Source: a virus. Taken from it: a stretch of 64,000 nt of DNA. The translations under genes and the position numbers were made by a program. Positions 9,801 through 18,420 of the stretch are shown here, piece by piece (position 1 is the first letter of the stretch; every line of letters starts with the position of its first letter). Below the pieces are notes generated by a model. It worked only from the letters and a program-made list of their open reading frames with translations, made no database searches and had not been told where the DNA came from. The stretch lies in the IMG/VR virus record IMGVR_UViG_3300001782_000005, positions 1-64,000 of that record; one strand, written 5' to 3'.

Positions 9801-12800
9801 CTACAACTACTTCAACGAGTACGTCGACTTCTACAACTAGTACGACTACAACTTCTACAAGCACGTCTACCACAACTACTACTAGTCCTCCACTCTTTGA
9901 AATTAATGAAAGTTGTACTGATTTGTACGGTTCAACTCGTGTGTGTCAAAGTGTTACTCCAGATAGAACTTTCGAGATTACTAGTATAGTTATAGGATCG
10001 TGTCGAATTGTAGGTACTTCTGGTACAGCTAGACTAACTATATATACCTACCATCCTACTAATCCATATAGTGGAGTACTTTTAGGTACTTCGGATGATG
10101 TAGCTATTACAACTACTCCCACTACTCTTACATTCACTTTTGCTTCTCCTGTACAGATAGGAGCAAAATTCTGGGTGGTCATGGAGCCATCTGGAACAGC
10201 AACAAATGCTTATACGTATAGGACTAATTTTAATGCATACGCAGGTGGTTCTATAGGTTACTCATGGGATGATGGTGTAAATTGGGCTTTTGATGCCTTC
10301 GATATGTGTGATATTAAGATCTATGGTAATGATCTTGGCCCAACTACAACAACTACTACAACTTCTACTACTACAACTACAACTACAACCAGCACAACTA
10401 CAAGTACGACAACCTCTACGTCGACCTCGACAAGCACAACTACTACAACTACAACCAGCACAACTACAAGTACGTCAACTACAACCAGTACGACTACAAC
10501 CACAACAACTTCAACTTCTACAACTACAACCTCAACTTCCACTAGTACGACTACAACTTCTACAACAACTAGTACTACGACGAGTACTTCAACGACTTCC
10601 ACTAGTACGACTACAACAACAACTTCTACTAGCACGACGACGAGTACTTCAACGACTTCCACTAGTACGACAACTACAACCAGTACGACAACAACTTCTA
10701 CTAGCACGACGACTACTACAGTTCCTCCAACTACTACAACGTCAACCACAACATCGACTACCACTACTTCAACGACCTCTACTACGACAAGCACTACGAC
10801 AAGCACGACTACCACAACTACGACAACTACAACTTTACCAATTGTCTCGTTTGTAGATGACTATTTTGATAACGCTGTCATTGATGCTTGGTGGCACCAA
10901 GAGCCTGGTTCTACTGGTTCGTTCGTCGAAGCATCGTTAACTATAAATAGTAGTCAAGAGAATATTTTAGCTGGTGGTACAGCAGACTTTAACTGGCTAT
11001 ACCAGGGTATGATTGCTGGAGATTTCGACGTAGTTGCTAAGTTGATTAGCCTTACAAACTTCAATCAAAATCAACAGATAACTGGTTTAGTTGCTTATGT
11101 AGATAATAATAATTGGGCAGCAGTAGGAAAGAAATACTACTTTGGTCAACAAGCGTGGGTTACTCACAGGGTAGGTGGTCCTTACCATGAGAACTATACT
11201 GCTGACACAAACCTACCGTTCTTCTTGAGGATTAGAAGGATCGGTTCTCTATTTGAGACTTTCTACTCAACAAATGGAATAACTTGGACTCCGTATGATC
11301 CTGTTGCTGGTAGTCTTGATAGTACAGCTAATGTTAAGATAGGTCTATTTGCTAATGATCAATATACTACACAATTTAGTGCAGAGTATGACTTTACTCT
11401 TAATAGTGGTTCATTTATAAGTACAACTACAACGACGACAACTAGCACGACAACTACTACGACCTCGACATCTACGACTACAACCACTGCTCCTTGTCCA
11501 GAGTATACTTATTGTGATTCTACTTGTGCTCCTTGCTATGAATTAACTCTCAGTGGTTGGTCTGGATCTTGTGATTTAGCTGATTGCTCAGCTCTTAATG
11601 ATACTTATATCTTAGAACCATATCATGGCCCAGGTGGATGTAAGTGGGCACATTATCTTGGTGTTCTATATGACGATGATAATGAGATAAAGATAACTTG
11701 TGATTATGGAATCTGGGAACTTAGAGTAACAGTAGATGCAACCGCTTGCCTGATATTTGAGGCTGATGCAGTTGTAAATACGTGTCCTCCAGAAGATTAC
11801 ATTTCTTGGACACAAGTGGGTGGAGATTGTGTAGGTGGTTCGTTTACTCTTGTTGGACAACCTTGTCCAACTACTACTACGACTACGACTACGACAACTA
11901 GTACAACTACAACCACAACAACTAGTACAACGACTACTACGACTACTACGACTACTTCAACCATCACTACGACTACACCGCCTGGCATTCCATATGGAAT
12001 CTGTGCTGATACGTCATTCGGTGGAGCGATGTATCGAGCTAATCAACTGACTTGGTCTGATGCACGTGACTCAACTGCTGCTATTGGTCAAGTATTACTA
12101 AATGCAATTGCTACTGGCAATGCAATTAATGTTGTTCACTATCAAAGTAAGGGTACTGATTATTACAATCTTTGGAGGTTCTACTTTAGATTTGATTTAA
12201 GTAATATTCCACTCGGAACGACTATTACAGATGCAAGAATTGGTTTGTATTGGCCCACAGATATTCCTGTAACTACCCCTGCACGCTGGGTAGTTCAGCA
12301 AGGCCCAACAACATTTGATCTTGACGATTTTGGTGGGTTTACTGGACCTGAATTTGGTCATATGCTTTTTGATCCAGATCAGAAATATAATTATGTTTAT
12401 TTAAATTCTGCTGGAAGAGCATATTTAGAGAGCCAAATCGGTGGATATGCGTATCTTTGCCTCCGTGAGTATCATCACGATTATTTAGATGTGCCGCCAG
12501 TTTTCGAGAACCTTAAAACTTATTCAACTTTTTCAGAACCACCACTTGCTAAGGTGGATGTTTATTATGATCCTGATTTAGTCCCGTGTACTTGGTTATC
12601 AAGTTATGAATACGATGTAATTGATAGGTATAAACCAGGTACAATACATGATTTACACTCTGTTGCTTATGGTAATGGCAGATATGTTGCAGTTGGTGAT
12701 GGTGGGAAGGTAATTACCTCTACTGACGACGGAGAAACTTGGATTCAGTTATCTACTTTTACATCTGAAGATCTATTTGTTGTAAGGTATCTGAATTGTA

Positions 12801-15181
12801 CTTGGTTTATTGGCGGACGAAATGTAATTTATACTTCTCAAAATGGTACTAATTGGTCATATAGAGTAAACCCTGCAAATGGTTCAGGTAGAATTGTCCG
12901 AGGATTTGCTTGTAATGAAGGCGGATTAATTGTTGCTGCTGCATGGTCTCATACTATTGAAGAACGCTCTTCTTATTCTACTGACGGAGGACTTACGTGG
13001 ACTGCCCTTCCTAATGGGTGTCCAGATATGTTTAACTTCACTGATTTAGTTTATGGTGATGGAATATTTGTTGGTTGTGGTGGCTCCGGAGTTACTGTGC
13101 CAAGATTTACATATTCATATGATGGACTTAATTGGAGCGCTGCTGATGAGTGGCTTGCTGATAATGCCGTTTATGGACTTGCTTTTAACGGTAGCAGATT
13201 CTTTGCTGTCGGTTCACCAGGTCGTGCTTGGATATCAGATGATGGTGTAAATTGGACTAGGACTTCTCAAGCAGAGGGTGCTCCACGTCTAGATTATGAA
13301 GATGCTTGTTATGGTGTGGTATGGAATGGATGTCAATTTGTAATTGCAGCACATGATACCAGTTCTTCAGATCGTCAAAAGATTATAACAACCTTAGATG
13401 GTTATCAACCATTTACATATGAATATGACCAAGATAGTGGAGAAAGCGGATTAACTGCCATTGCATTTGATGGTATAAGTCGTCACGTACTTGTGGGTTA
13501 CGATGGCCAGGTTTTAACTGCTGATATTCGTACAATAACCACGACTACAACTACAACTATTACTATACCGCCAATAACTACAACTACAATTTGTCCACCT
13601 GATCTAACTGAGGATGATTTTAATGATGGAGCAATAGGTTCTTGGTGGACTCTTAGGGACAAACAAGGTGGAGATTTTGTTGAATCCGGTGGGTATATGA
13701 ATATACTCTCTGGCCCAGATGGATGTGATGCAATAGATCCATGTACTCCAACTTACATTGCTCAGTGTATTGACCCAAATAGACCGTATGACTATTGGGT
13801 TAAAGTTCTCACTCCAACCCTTACTTATGATGGTCAAGAGTATGGTGTGATGTCTAGAAATCTTGCTAGTCTTGATATCTATACTAAAATTGGAGTAAGA
13901 CGAGAAGGTGGGTCTTTATATGTTTATGGTTTGTATTCTGAAACTGGAACTTTAATTGACCAGATAATTCCTCTTCCTCTTGGTATCCCACAAGTTTGGT
14001 TAAGAATATCTAGAGATTCGGGAGGGCTCTTTAGATTTTACTATGCTTTGAGTCAACCTTATTCTATATCTGATTGGACAATACTTAGTTTGGTTAGTGG
14101 GGTATTTACCGATAGTGATAGGCAGAGAGTTGGTCTGTTTGCTACGAACCCATTTCACACAACTACAACGACAACTACAACAACTACAACTACAACAACT
14201 AGTACACTTACAACAGTTAGTACGACAATACCACTCACACCAAGTACAACCACAGTTACATATGCAAGTACTACCACAACGATTACGGATTTTGGTTTAT
14301 GGCAACCTGACTGTACTGGAACTCCTGGTTATCATACTGGTTTACAAGTCTCACAAAGTGTCTATGTTGATCCAGGCACTTGGAAATTTGACGCAATTGA
14401 AATTGGTGATATGGTTAGCACGAGCGGTTATGCTAAAGTTATAATTTATCGAGATACTGGAGGAAATCCAGCCAGTGGAATCTATGTGGGTCAGACAGGA
14501 GTACAGCCAATTTCAGGAGGTTTAGAACCCTATACTTTTTATCTTACTGTTCCTCGACCTATTGTCATTAGTCAAGGGTATGATTATCACCTTGTTGTTA
14601 CTGCTACTGATGCTGGAGGAAATATTGCATACGGACAGACAGTAACCCTATACGCATCTGCAGAGCACTATCCACCAGGTCTAATGTGGTATTATGACGA
14701 GGGAGGTGGTGGTTGGATACAAGACTCTTCTTCAGATGCCTTATGTATTTTTGCACGTGGAATATTAGTTTATACACCTGATCCACCTAGCGGGAATCAG
14801 TGTGAAGATAGATGTGCTTACAGATATTATGTAACGGTATCTGGTTTAACTGGAACTTGTGGATCTTATGATTGTAGCGTATTTAATGGTACCTATGTTT
14901 TGGATCGTCGTCCGAGTCTTTGTGAGTGGAGGCAAACAATAGAAACCGAAATTATGGGGAATCCAATCACAATAACTGCGTCTATAACTATTGGTTATTG
15001 TGGAATTAATTGTTATCTATGGTTATTTAGTATTGGCACCTCTGGATCTGGAACTTGTGGTCTCGCTACTCAATTTGTAACATTACGTGAAGAAGGTGAG
15101 AATTGTCCTCCATTAACCGGATGGTGGAGTGATCCCGGAGCTTGTAATTATGGGGGAACAATTATAGTGTCGCATAGCTAG
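6836..15181 (+). CDS. Giant modular Thr-rich fibre/adhesin 2 (2781 aa)
   Basis: The largest gene in the window. Modules in order, with approximate residues: DUF2341-like (1-125); LamG/concanavalin-like (130-355, SDGWHYVACDYDG); Thr linker; SPRY-like 1 (420-607, GKWYWEIHIDV); linker; SPRY-like 2 (689-875, GKWYWEITIDV); a linker of about 140 residues; beta-sandwich D1 (1020-1167); a linker of about 165 residues; concanavalin-like E1 (1335-1528); linker; Cys-rich F1 (1554-1675); linker; DNRLRE-like (about 1717-1920); BNR/propeller-like (about 1935-2235, ITSTDDGETW); E2 (about 2255-2440); linker; D2 (about 2487-2650); Cys-rich F2 (2654-2781). The modules are typical of carbohydrate or protein binding; no enzyme active site is evident. 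AAAGGGAG precedes the ATG. It is probably a distal fibre or receptor-binding protein. Confidence 0.85.
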   Translation: MAWDNVINLFIDSSKVDENLTDFPVAIDLSNFPEVFVELTEADRKKIKVTTDASGNNQCYVEIEYFDSTAQVGIIHTKLPAIDSTADTSFYFWYDKDEADNTTYVGDISESPAQNVWDNNFVMVIHPQDPSGNGVDDIKDSTSNSNDGTPFNFEAGDLVEIGGGIPGRAVVFEETKNQRIGVPHHSTLAPTRLCLEVFAINENPAWDGPNWNTRSDHLVSKTEAGGYAVGLNESGSYCTDHLYFDVYRNGTYGRACEPSSNISDGWHYVACDYDGRYGVLQIDDTEVQINDAGGTYDITYSNSNMLQIGCEAGPGTSPPSPALLWEGKIGEVRISNASRPDAWRKATYHNLFGTLLRQTWTTTTTTTTTTTTTSTTTSTASTTIPYFPTTTTSTTTTTSTTTTTTTTTTTSTTTTTCPPLEYALDPSYTSADITLSNCNLTATSTGWDGGWDTTYAAPGFPVASGGKWYWEIHIDVGGGQMLGVEKLRETNNHVGSSAAGYGILNNGSIWNGNSQAGDLGADYVTNDIVMIALDLNNLKLWFGRNGSWYGAGANPATGTNPAFTIASGGTYYAGFSLGGGTDRQITVNFGETSFTHTPPSGFNAPEDYTTTTTTTTTSTTVPPTTTSTSTTTSTTTTSTTTTTLPPTTSTTTTTTTTTTTTTTTSATTTTSTTTTTTTSTSTTTTYPPGQLTWDPTWKAAQLQLFNSNLTVKSNASGWKSVGGTLGRAFGKWYWEITIDVMASGNSHMTGIAQSGHLVENRYPGQETTSYGYFDNGQKYHSGGGSVYGNSYSEGNIIGVALDLDSGKIWFAVNNVWQNSGDPAAGTNAAFSGIASATWYPFQGIYDSGDQSSINGDSVTLNYTPPTGYSALGGESVTTTTTTTSTTTTTSTSTSTTSTTTTTSTSTTTTTPPPTTTTTTTTTTTSTTTTTATTTTSTTTTTTSTTTTTTTSTTTTSTSTTTTTPPPTTTSTSTTTTTTSTSTSTSTSTSTTTSTSTSTSTTSTTTTSTSTSTTTTTSPPLFEINESCTDLYGSTRVCQSVTPDRTFEITSIVIGSCRIVGTSGTARLTIYTYHPTNPYSGVLLGTSDDVAITTTPTTLTFTFASPVQIGAKFWVVMEPSGTATNAYTYRTNFNAYAGGSIGYSWDDGVNWAFDAFDMCDIKIYGNDLGPTTTTTTTSTTTTTTTTSTTTSTTTSTSTSTSTTTTTTTSTTTSTSTTTSTTTTTTTSTSTTTTSTSTSTTTTSTTTSTTTSTSTTSTSTTTTTTSTSTTTSTSTTSTSTTTTTSTTTTSTSTTTTTVPPTTTTSTTTSTTTTSTTSTTTSTTTSTTTTTTTTTTLPIVSFVDDYFDNAVIDAWWHQEPGSTGSFVEASLTINSSQENILAGGTADFNWLYQGMIAGDFDVVAKLISLTNFNQNQQITGLVAYVDNNNWAAVGKKYYFGQQAWVTHRVGGPYHENYTADTNLPFFLRIRRIGSLFETFYSTNGITWTPYDPVAGSLDSTANVKIGLFANDQYTTQFSAEYDFTLNSGSFISTTTTTTTSTTTTTTSTSTTTTTAPCPEYTYCDSTCAPCYELTLSGWSGSCDLADCSALNDTYILEPYHGPGGCKWAHYLGVLYDDDNEIKITCDYGIWELRVTVDATACLIFEADAVVNTCPPEDYISWTQVGGDCVGGSFTLVGQPCPTTTTTTTTTTSTTTTTTTSTTTTTTTTTTSTITTTTPPGIPYGICADTSFGGAMYRANQLTWSDARDSTAAIGQVLLNAIATGNAINVVHYQSKGTDYYNLWRFYFRFDLSNIPLGTTITDARIGLYWPTDIPVTTPARWVVQQGPTTFDLDDFGGFTGPEFGHMLFDPDQKYNYVYLNSAGRAYLESQIGGYAYLCLREYHHDYLDVPPVFENLKTYSTFSEPPLAKVDVYYDPDLVPCTWLSSYEYDVIDRYKPGTIHDLHSVAYGNGRYVAVGDGGKVITSTDDGETWIQLSTFTSEDLFVVRYLNCTWFIGGRNVIYTSQNGTNWSYRVNPANGSGRIVRGFACNEGGLIVAAAWSHTIEERSSYSTDGGLTWTALPNGCPDMFNFTDLVYGDGIFVGCGGSGVTVPRFTYSYDGLNWSAADEWLADNAVYGLAFNGSRFFAVGSPGRAWISDDGVNWTRTSQAEGAPRLDYEDACYGVVWNGCQFVIAAHDTSSSDRQKIITTLDGYQPFTYEYDQDSGESGLTAIAFDGISRHVLVGYDGQVLTADIRTITTTTTTTITIPPITTTTICPPDLTEDDFNDGAIGSWWTLRDKQGGDFVESGGYMNILSGPDGCDAIDPCTPTYIAQCIDPNRPYDYWVKVLTPTLTYDGQEYGVMSRNLASLDIYTKIGVRREGGSLYVYGLYSETGTLIDQIIPLPLGIPQVWLRISRDSGGLFRFYYALSQPYSISDWTILSLVSGVFTDSDRQRVGLFATNPFHTTTTTTTTTTTTTTSTLTTVSTTIPLTPSTTTVTYASTTTTITDFGLWQPDCTGTPGYHTGLQVSQSVYVDPGTWKFDAIEIGDMVSTSGYAKVIIYRDTGGNPASGIYVGQTGVQPISGGLEPYTFYLTVPRPIVISQGYDYHLVVTATDAGGNIAYGQTVTLYASAEHYPPGLMWYYDEGGGGWIQDSSSDALCIFARGILVYTPDPPSGNQCEDRCAYRYYVTVSGLTGTCGSYDCSVFNGTYVLDRRPSLCEWRQTIETEIMGNPITITASITIGYCGINCYLWLFSIGTSGSGTCGLATQFVTLREEGENCPPLTGWWSDPGACNYGGTIIVSHS
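8656..8898 (+). repeat. ACN low-complexity tract encoding Thr/Ser linker between SPRY-like modules
   Basis: About 240 bases of ACN codons with a few Ser and Pro codons join the two SPRY-like modules of fibre 2. Confidence 0.9.
9461..9890 (+). repeat. Long ACN tract encoding a ~140-residue Thr/Ser linker
   Basis: Thr and Ser codons with three internal Pro-rich breaks (TTTTPPPTTT type). The breaks look like joins between fused shorter linkers, perhaps where modules were lost. Confidence 0.9.
10338..10837 (+). repeat. Longest ACN tract, encoding a ~165-residue Thr/Ser linker
   Basis: The tract includes internal near-repeats at the DNA level, for example CTTCCACTAGTACGACTACA near 10536 and again near 10596. 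This suggests expansion by slippage or unequal recombination. Confidence 0.9.
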
Positions 15182-15183
15182 TT

Positions 15184-15203
15184 GGAACAAACTAACAAAG
15201 GAG
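15184..15203 (+). promoter_or_regulatory. RGAACAAA-type motif before fibre 3
   Basis: GGAACAAACTAACAAAGGAG lies in the 34-base gap between fibres 2 and 3. The motif runs directly into the Shine-Dalgarno sequence, so if it is a promoter, GAACAAA must sit near -10 with a very short leader. Confidence 0.5.
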
Positions 15204-15215
15204 AATTATTCATAA

Positions 15216-18194
15216 ATGTCATGGGTAGACAGAACCTCTGATGAGTATTGGGTAGCCGCTCGTGGGGCCGCCTGGAATGCAGGTGGTTGGTGGGATGTAC
15301 CTGGTACGGATACTGTAGAATTGCAGGACAAGGGCAATTGGGCAGAGGGGTTCCGTCCGACTCTTATTAGAATGACTTTTAGTGGAGGTGCAGTTAATCA
15401 ATTCAGAGGTGAGGACGCCTCACCAAATACAATTTGGTATAATGGTTCGTATACTAGCGGAACTTCAGTAGCAATTTCTTGGTCAACAAATGATTTATTC
15501 GCATTATTGTGGTATGCACTTAAAGATCCTCCAGCACAGATAACGAAGATTGAATTCTTTGATCCTGTTATAACCACTACTACTACGACTATGCCTCCTT
15601 GCGGTATAGATGAACCACAATCTGACGATTTTAATAATAGTTCTTTAGAGCCATTTTGGACTTGGCAAGATGTATCTGCTGTAGGAAGTTACGTTGAGGA
15701 AAATACTTATTTAAAAATAACTGCTGGAGATTGGAATAAAGACGATGATCCAATTCCACCAGCTCCTACTTGGGTTTACCAAGATTGTACTTGTGCTTTT
15801 GATATTAACACAAAGGTTCTATGGCCTGAATCACCTCTTGCTAATTATCAGGAATTTGGGATAACTGTTTCAAATTATTACCCGGGCGCCACAAGTTATT
15901 ACCATGCTTCAGTAGAATTTTACTATATAGCTAAACCAGGCGAATACAGAGTAAGAGCAAGTATAATAAGTCAGGTTGGCACTTCTAGTCCGTCAGTTAC
16001 TTGGACTGGCACGCCCGGTGATCCAATATATCTTAGACTTACTCGAGATCCTAGTGGTTTAATAAAATTTTATTGGAGATTAGAAGGTTCTCCTACTTGG
16101 TCAGAGATATCTGTTTTTGACCCACCTTATATAAATGGTTGGTCACAAGTTGGTCTTAATGCTCAATATGCTTCAAGTTTTGGCGCTGCACAATATGATA
16201 TTAGATTTGATTACTTCTTATCTGAACTGCCATCTACTACTACTACCACGACTTCAATAACTACGACAACTACATCAACTCTACCTGAGCAATTTTATGC
16301 ACAGTTTGATTTCTTTGAAGAGTGGACAGAGGCGAGCACTACAACTACAACTACAGTTACTTGGCCACCTGGAGTTTGTCCAGAGCCTGAGAGATATGAT
16401 CCAAGATGGACTGAGAATTATTTTCATGTCGATTGGCCACAAGAATTTGTATTCCAGTCTAATCATAATACTAAATTAGATCACTGTGGTACTTTTAAAC
16501 CTCATGGATTCTTAGGTTATTATCCTGGTGATTTCTCAGTTGATATGAGATTTGAATTATCTAGACCCATGAGAAATGATGGAGTAGATAGAGATTATAT
16601 TGGACTTGCAGTTAATATTGAGAATCTAAGAACCGTCACTATTGTCTTAACGTCAGATACTCAGCAGAAGGCAAGACGACTTGACAGCGATGGTTGTGTA
16701 TTCTCTGAAAGTTTTGGAACTGTCTATAAACCAACTGAAGTATGGTTAAGGGTTTCAAGAACTGATTCAGATTTTAATACCTACTTTTCATATGACAGGA
16801 TTAAATGGTATGAAATTACAGTCGCAAGTCCTCAAACTTATTCTGGTTTAGTCACAGTTCATTTCGGGGCCTATCATCGTACTGGTGGCCAGAAATTTGA
16901 AGCTAGATACCAATTCTGGACTTTATGGCCAGATGGCCCAAGTTGGTTAAAGTCGGGAGCATATTTACCTCATTTAATTGAGTCTGATGACTTTAATGAT
17001 AATATTCTTGATGATCGTTGGTTTAAGAGACATGGTACTTATTTCAGACCAACTTCTTATTGGGCCGAAGGATGTATCTGGGAAGATGATCAGGTATTAA
17101 AAGTTCAGACAAGTCCAGAAGAATTTTATGGTCCCTATAATGAATTTAATGGAACTTGGGCATGGCAAGATGTAAAAGGATTCTTCAACCTTACTGTGAA
17201 AATCAACGTTATTCCTGGCCTTATTGTTGATGGTTCAGAAATGGGTATTATTGCAAGAGAATTGCCTACTGAAGGGGAACCAACTTGTAGAGTTATTTAT
17301 ACAAAACAGGGTGGGAATTTTTACTTCAAACGTGTTGATGTTCAAGGAAGTGGTTCTAGCAGTGAAACGGTAGTAGCGGCTGGTTCTCTTAGTACATTCT
17401 GGTTGGGATTAAGGTGGTATAAAGATGGTTTCACAGCAAGTTATTCTTTGAATGGAATTAATTGGAATCCAATAGCTGCTCCAACTTCTCCAATTACTCC
17501 AACCAACTGGTTACAAGTTGGCTGTGCAGCGAAAGGTTGGACTGAAGTGGGTCCGACCACGACGACAATTACTGTGACAACTACTACTCTATCGACTACT
17601 ATACCTCCTACCCCAACTACGACAAGCACAACTACCACAACTGGTACGACAACATCTACTAGTATAATGACTACTACTAGTACAGTTTGGTATGAGTCGT
17701 TTAATGGTAGTGATGGGGATCCACCGAATCCGGCATACTGGGTAGAGCATGACTCGGGTGGAGTTATGTCAATTCAGAGTAATAAATTAAATTTTGATTC
17801 TTCTTCAATTTTTGCAGAGCATTCTTGGGTTGAAGGAACTTTCCTTATTAGTGGAGATATTGATATAACACTTGAATATGATTGGGATACATTTATGCCA
17901 GCTGTAAGTGGAGATAGTTTTGCTGCTAGATTATTACTTTATAAGGTTCCGGCAGAACCTACAACTCCAAGAGTAGTCATTGGAGTGTACTGGGGAGCTG
18001 GAGATCCTAGTCCAGTATTTAGAGCACATAGTTGGCCAGATGGTAATATAGATTCTATTCAAGTTGCACCGTCTTCGGGGAAATTTAGGATAACAAGAGT
18101 TGGTGCTGTGTGGAAGGCATACTACGAAATTGGATCTGGTTGGGAGTGGGATGGAAATCCAGCAGGGTTAACTTTTTTTAGAGACTTATATTAA
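15216..18194 (+). CDS. Modular Thr-rich fibre/adhesin 3 (992 aa as read; 3' end probably frameshifted)
   Basis: Modules: B-type beta-sandwich (1-118, GYRP-like NWAEGFRPTLIRMTF and ITKIEFF); concanavalin-like E modules at about 127-345, 385-580 and 588-780; a Thr linker; and a terminal C-type module (about 828-992). The frame stops at FFRDLY in the middle of the C-type module. Removing one T from the T7 run at 18173-18179 restores an open frame to 18291 ending VSRVEIEFLQGNAG...NNLILYQGAIL, a natural end for this domain type. So the gene is either truncated by an extra T, or the extra T is a sequencing or assembly error, or the frame is shifted during translation. Thr linkers here are fewer and shorter than in fibre 2. 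Confidence 0.8.
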   Translation: MSWVDRTSDEYWVAARGAAWNAGGWWDVPGTDTVELQDKGNWAEGFRPTLIRMTFSGGAVNQFRGEDASPNTIWYNGSYTSGTSVAISWSTNDLFALLWYALKDPPAQITKIEFFDPVITTTTTTMPPCGIDEPQSDDFNNSSLEPFWTWQDVSAVGSYVEENTYLKITAGDWNKDDDPIPPAPTWVYQDCTCAFDINTKVLWPESPLANYQEFGITVSNYYPGATSYYHASVEFYYIAKPGEYRVRASIISQVGTSSPSVTWTGTPGDPIYLRLTRDPSGLIKFYWRLEGSPTWSEISVFDPPYINGWSQVGLNAQYASSFGAAQYDIRFDYFLSELPSTTTTTTSITTTTTSTLPEQFYAQFDFFEEWTEASTTTTTTVTWPPGVCPEPERYDPRWTENYFHVDWPQEFVFQSNHNTKLDHCGTFKPHGFLGYYPGDFSVDMRFELSRPMRNDGVDRDYIGLAVNIENLRTVTIVLTSDTQQKARRLDSDGCVFSESFGTVYKPTEVWLRVSRTDSDFNTYFSYDRIKWYEITVASPQTYSGLVTVHFGAYHRTGGQKFEARYQFWTLWPDGPSWLKSGAYLPHLIESDDFNDNILDDRWFKRHGTYFRPTSYWAEGCIWEDDQVLKVQTSPEEFYGPYNEFNGTWAWQDVKGFFNLTVKINVIPGLIVDGSEMGIIARELPTEGEPTCRVIYTKQGGNFYFKRVDVQGSGSSSETVVAAGSLSTFWLGLRWYKDGFTASYSLNGINWNPIAAPTSPITPTNWLQVGCAAKGWTEVGPTTTTITVTTTTLSTTIPPTPTTTSTTTTTGTTTSTSIMTTTSTVWYESFNGSDGDPPNPAYWVEHDSGGVMSIQSNKLNFDSSSIFAEHSWVEGTFLISGDIDITLEYDWDTFMPAVSGDSFAARLLLYKVPAEPTTPRVVIGVYWGAGDPSPVFRAHSWPDGNIDSIQVAPSSGKFRITRVGAVWKAYYEIGSGWEWDGNPAGLTFFRDLY

Positions 18195-18291
18195 TGTCTC
18201 AAGGGTTGAGATTGAGTTCTTGCAAGGCAATGCAGGAATAATTAATTCTAATGTTAATAATCTAATTCTATACCAAGGAGCAATACTGTAG
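18172..18291 (+). other. Out-of-frame 3' continuation of fibre 3
   Basis: The frame one base forward of fibre 3 continues the terminal module for about 39 residues (from LLETYINVSRVEIEF) to a TAG at 18289-18291. The RGAACAAA motif of the next gene starts only three bases later, at exactly the spacing seen after the other fibre stops. That supports 18291 as the ancestral gene end. Confidence 0.7.
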
Positions 18292-18293
18292 TT

Positions 18294-18313
18294 GGAACAA
18301 ATCAATAAAGGAG
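18294..18313 (+). promoter_or_regulatory. RGAACAAA-type motif before fibre 4
   Basis: GGAACAAATCAATAAAGGAG is followed by the fibre 4 start 11 bases later. The stretch through the start codon is nearly identical to that before fibre 5 (23026 onward). Confidence 0.55.
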
Positions 18314-18324
18314 ATAGGATCTAG

Positions 18325-18420
18325 ATGAAGATTTACAAAAAGGTAGTCATAGACATTGAATCAAGTAAGATCTTGGAAGAAGTGTCTTACGACTACAACG
18401 GTCCTATCGCTCAAATGCAG
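18325..18420 (+). repeat. Duplicated leader plus 32-codon tag, copy 1 (copy 2 at 23059-23154)
   Basis: The two 96-base tag-coding segments differ at only a dozen or so positions. The preceding 30 bases, including GATAGGATCTAGATGAAGAT, are also nearly identical, so leader and tag were duplicated together. Confidence 0.9.

Noticed and set aside
8656-10815. Long minus-strand frames rich in Val (at 8656-8859, 9418-9873 and 10321-10815) opposite the Thr linkers
   Set aside because: They are the reverse complement of ACN repeats, which reads as GTN/NGT codons. No ribosome sites and no sensible composition.
8656-10837. CRISPR-like or VNTR array
   Set aside because: The repetition follows the Thr codon pattern of one long protein frame; there are no regular repeat-spacer units.
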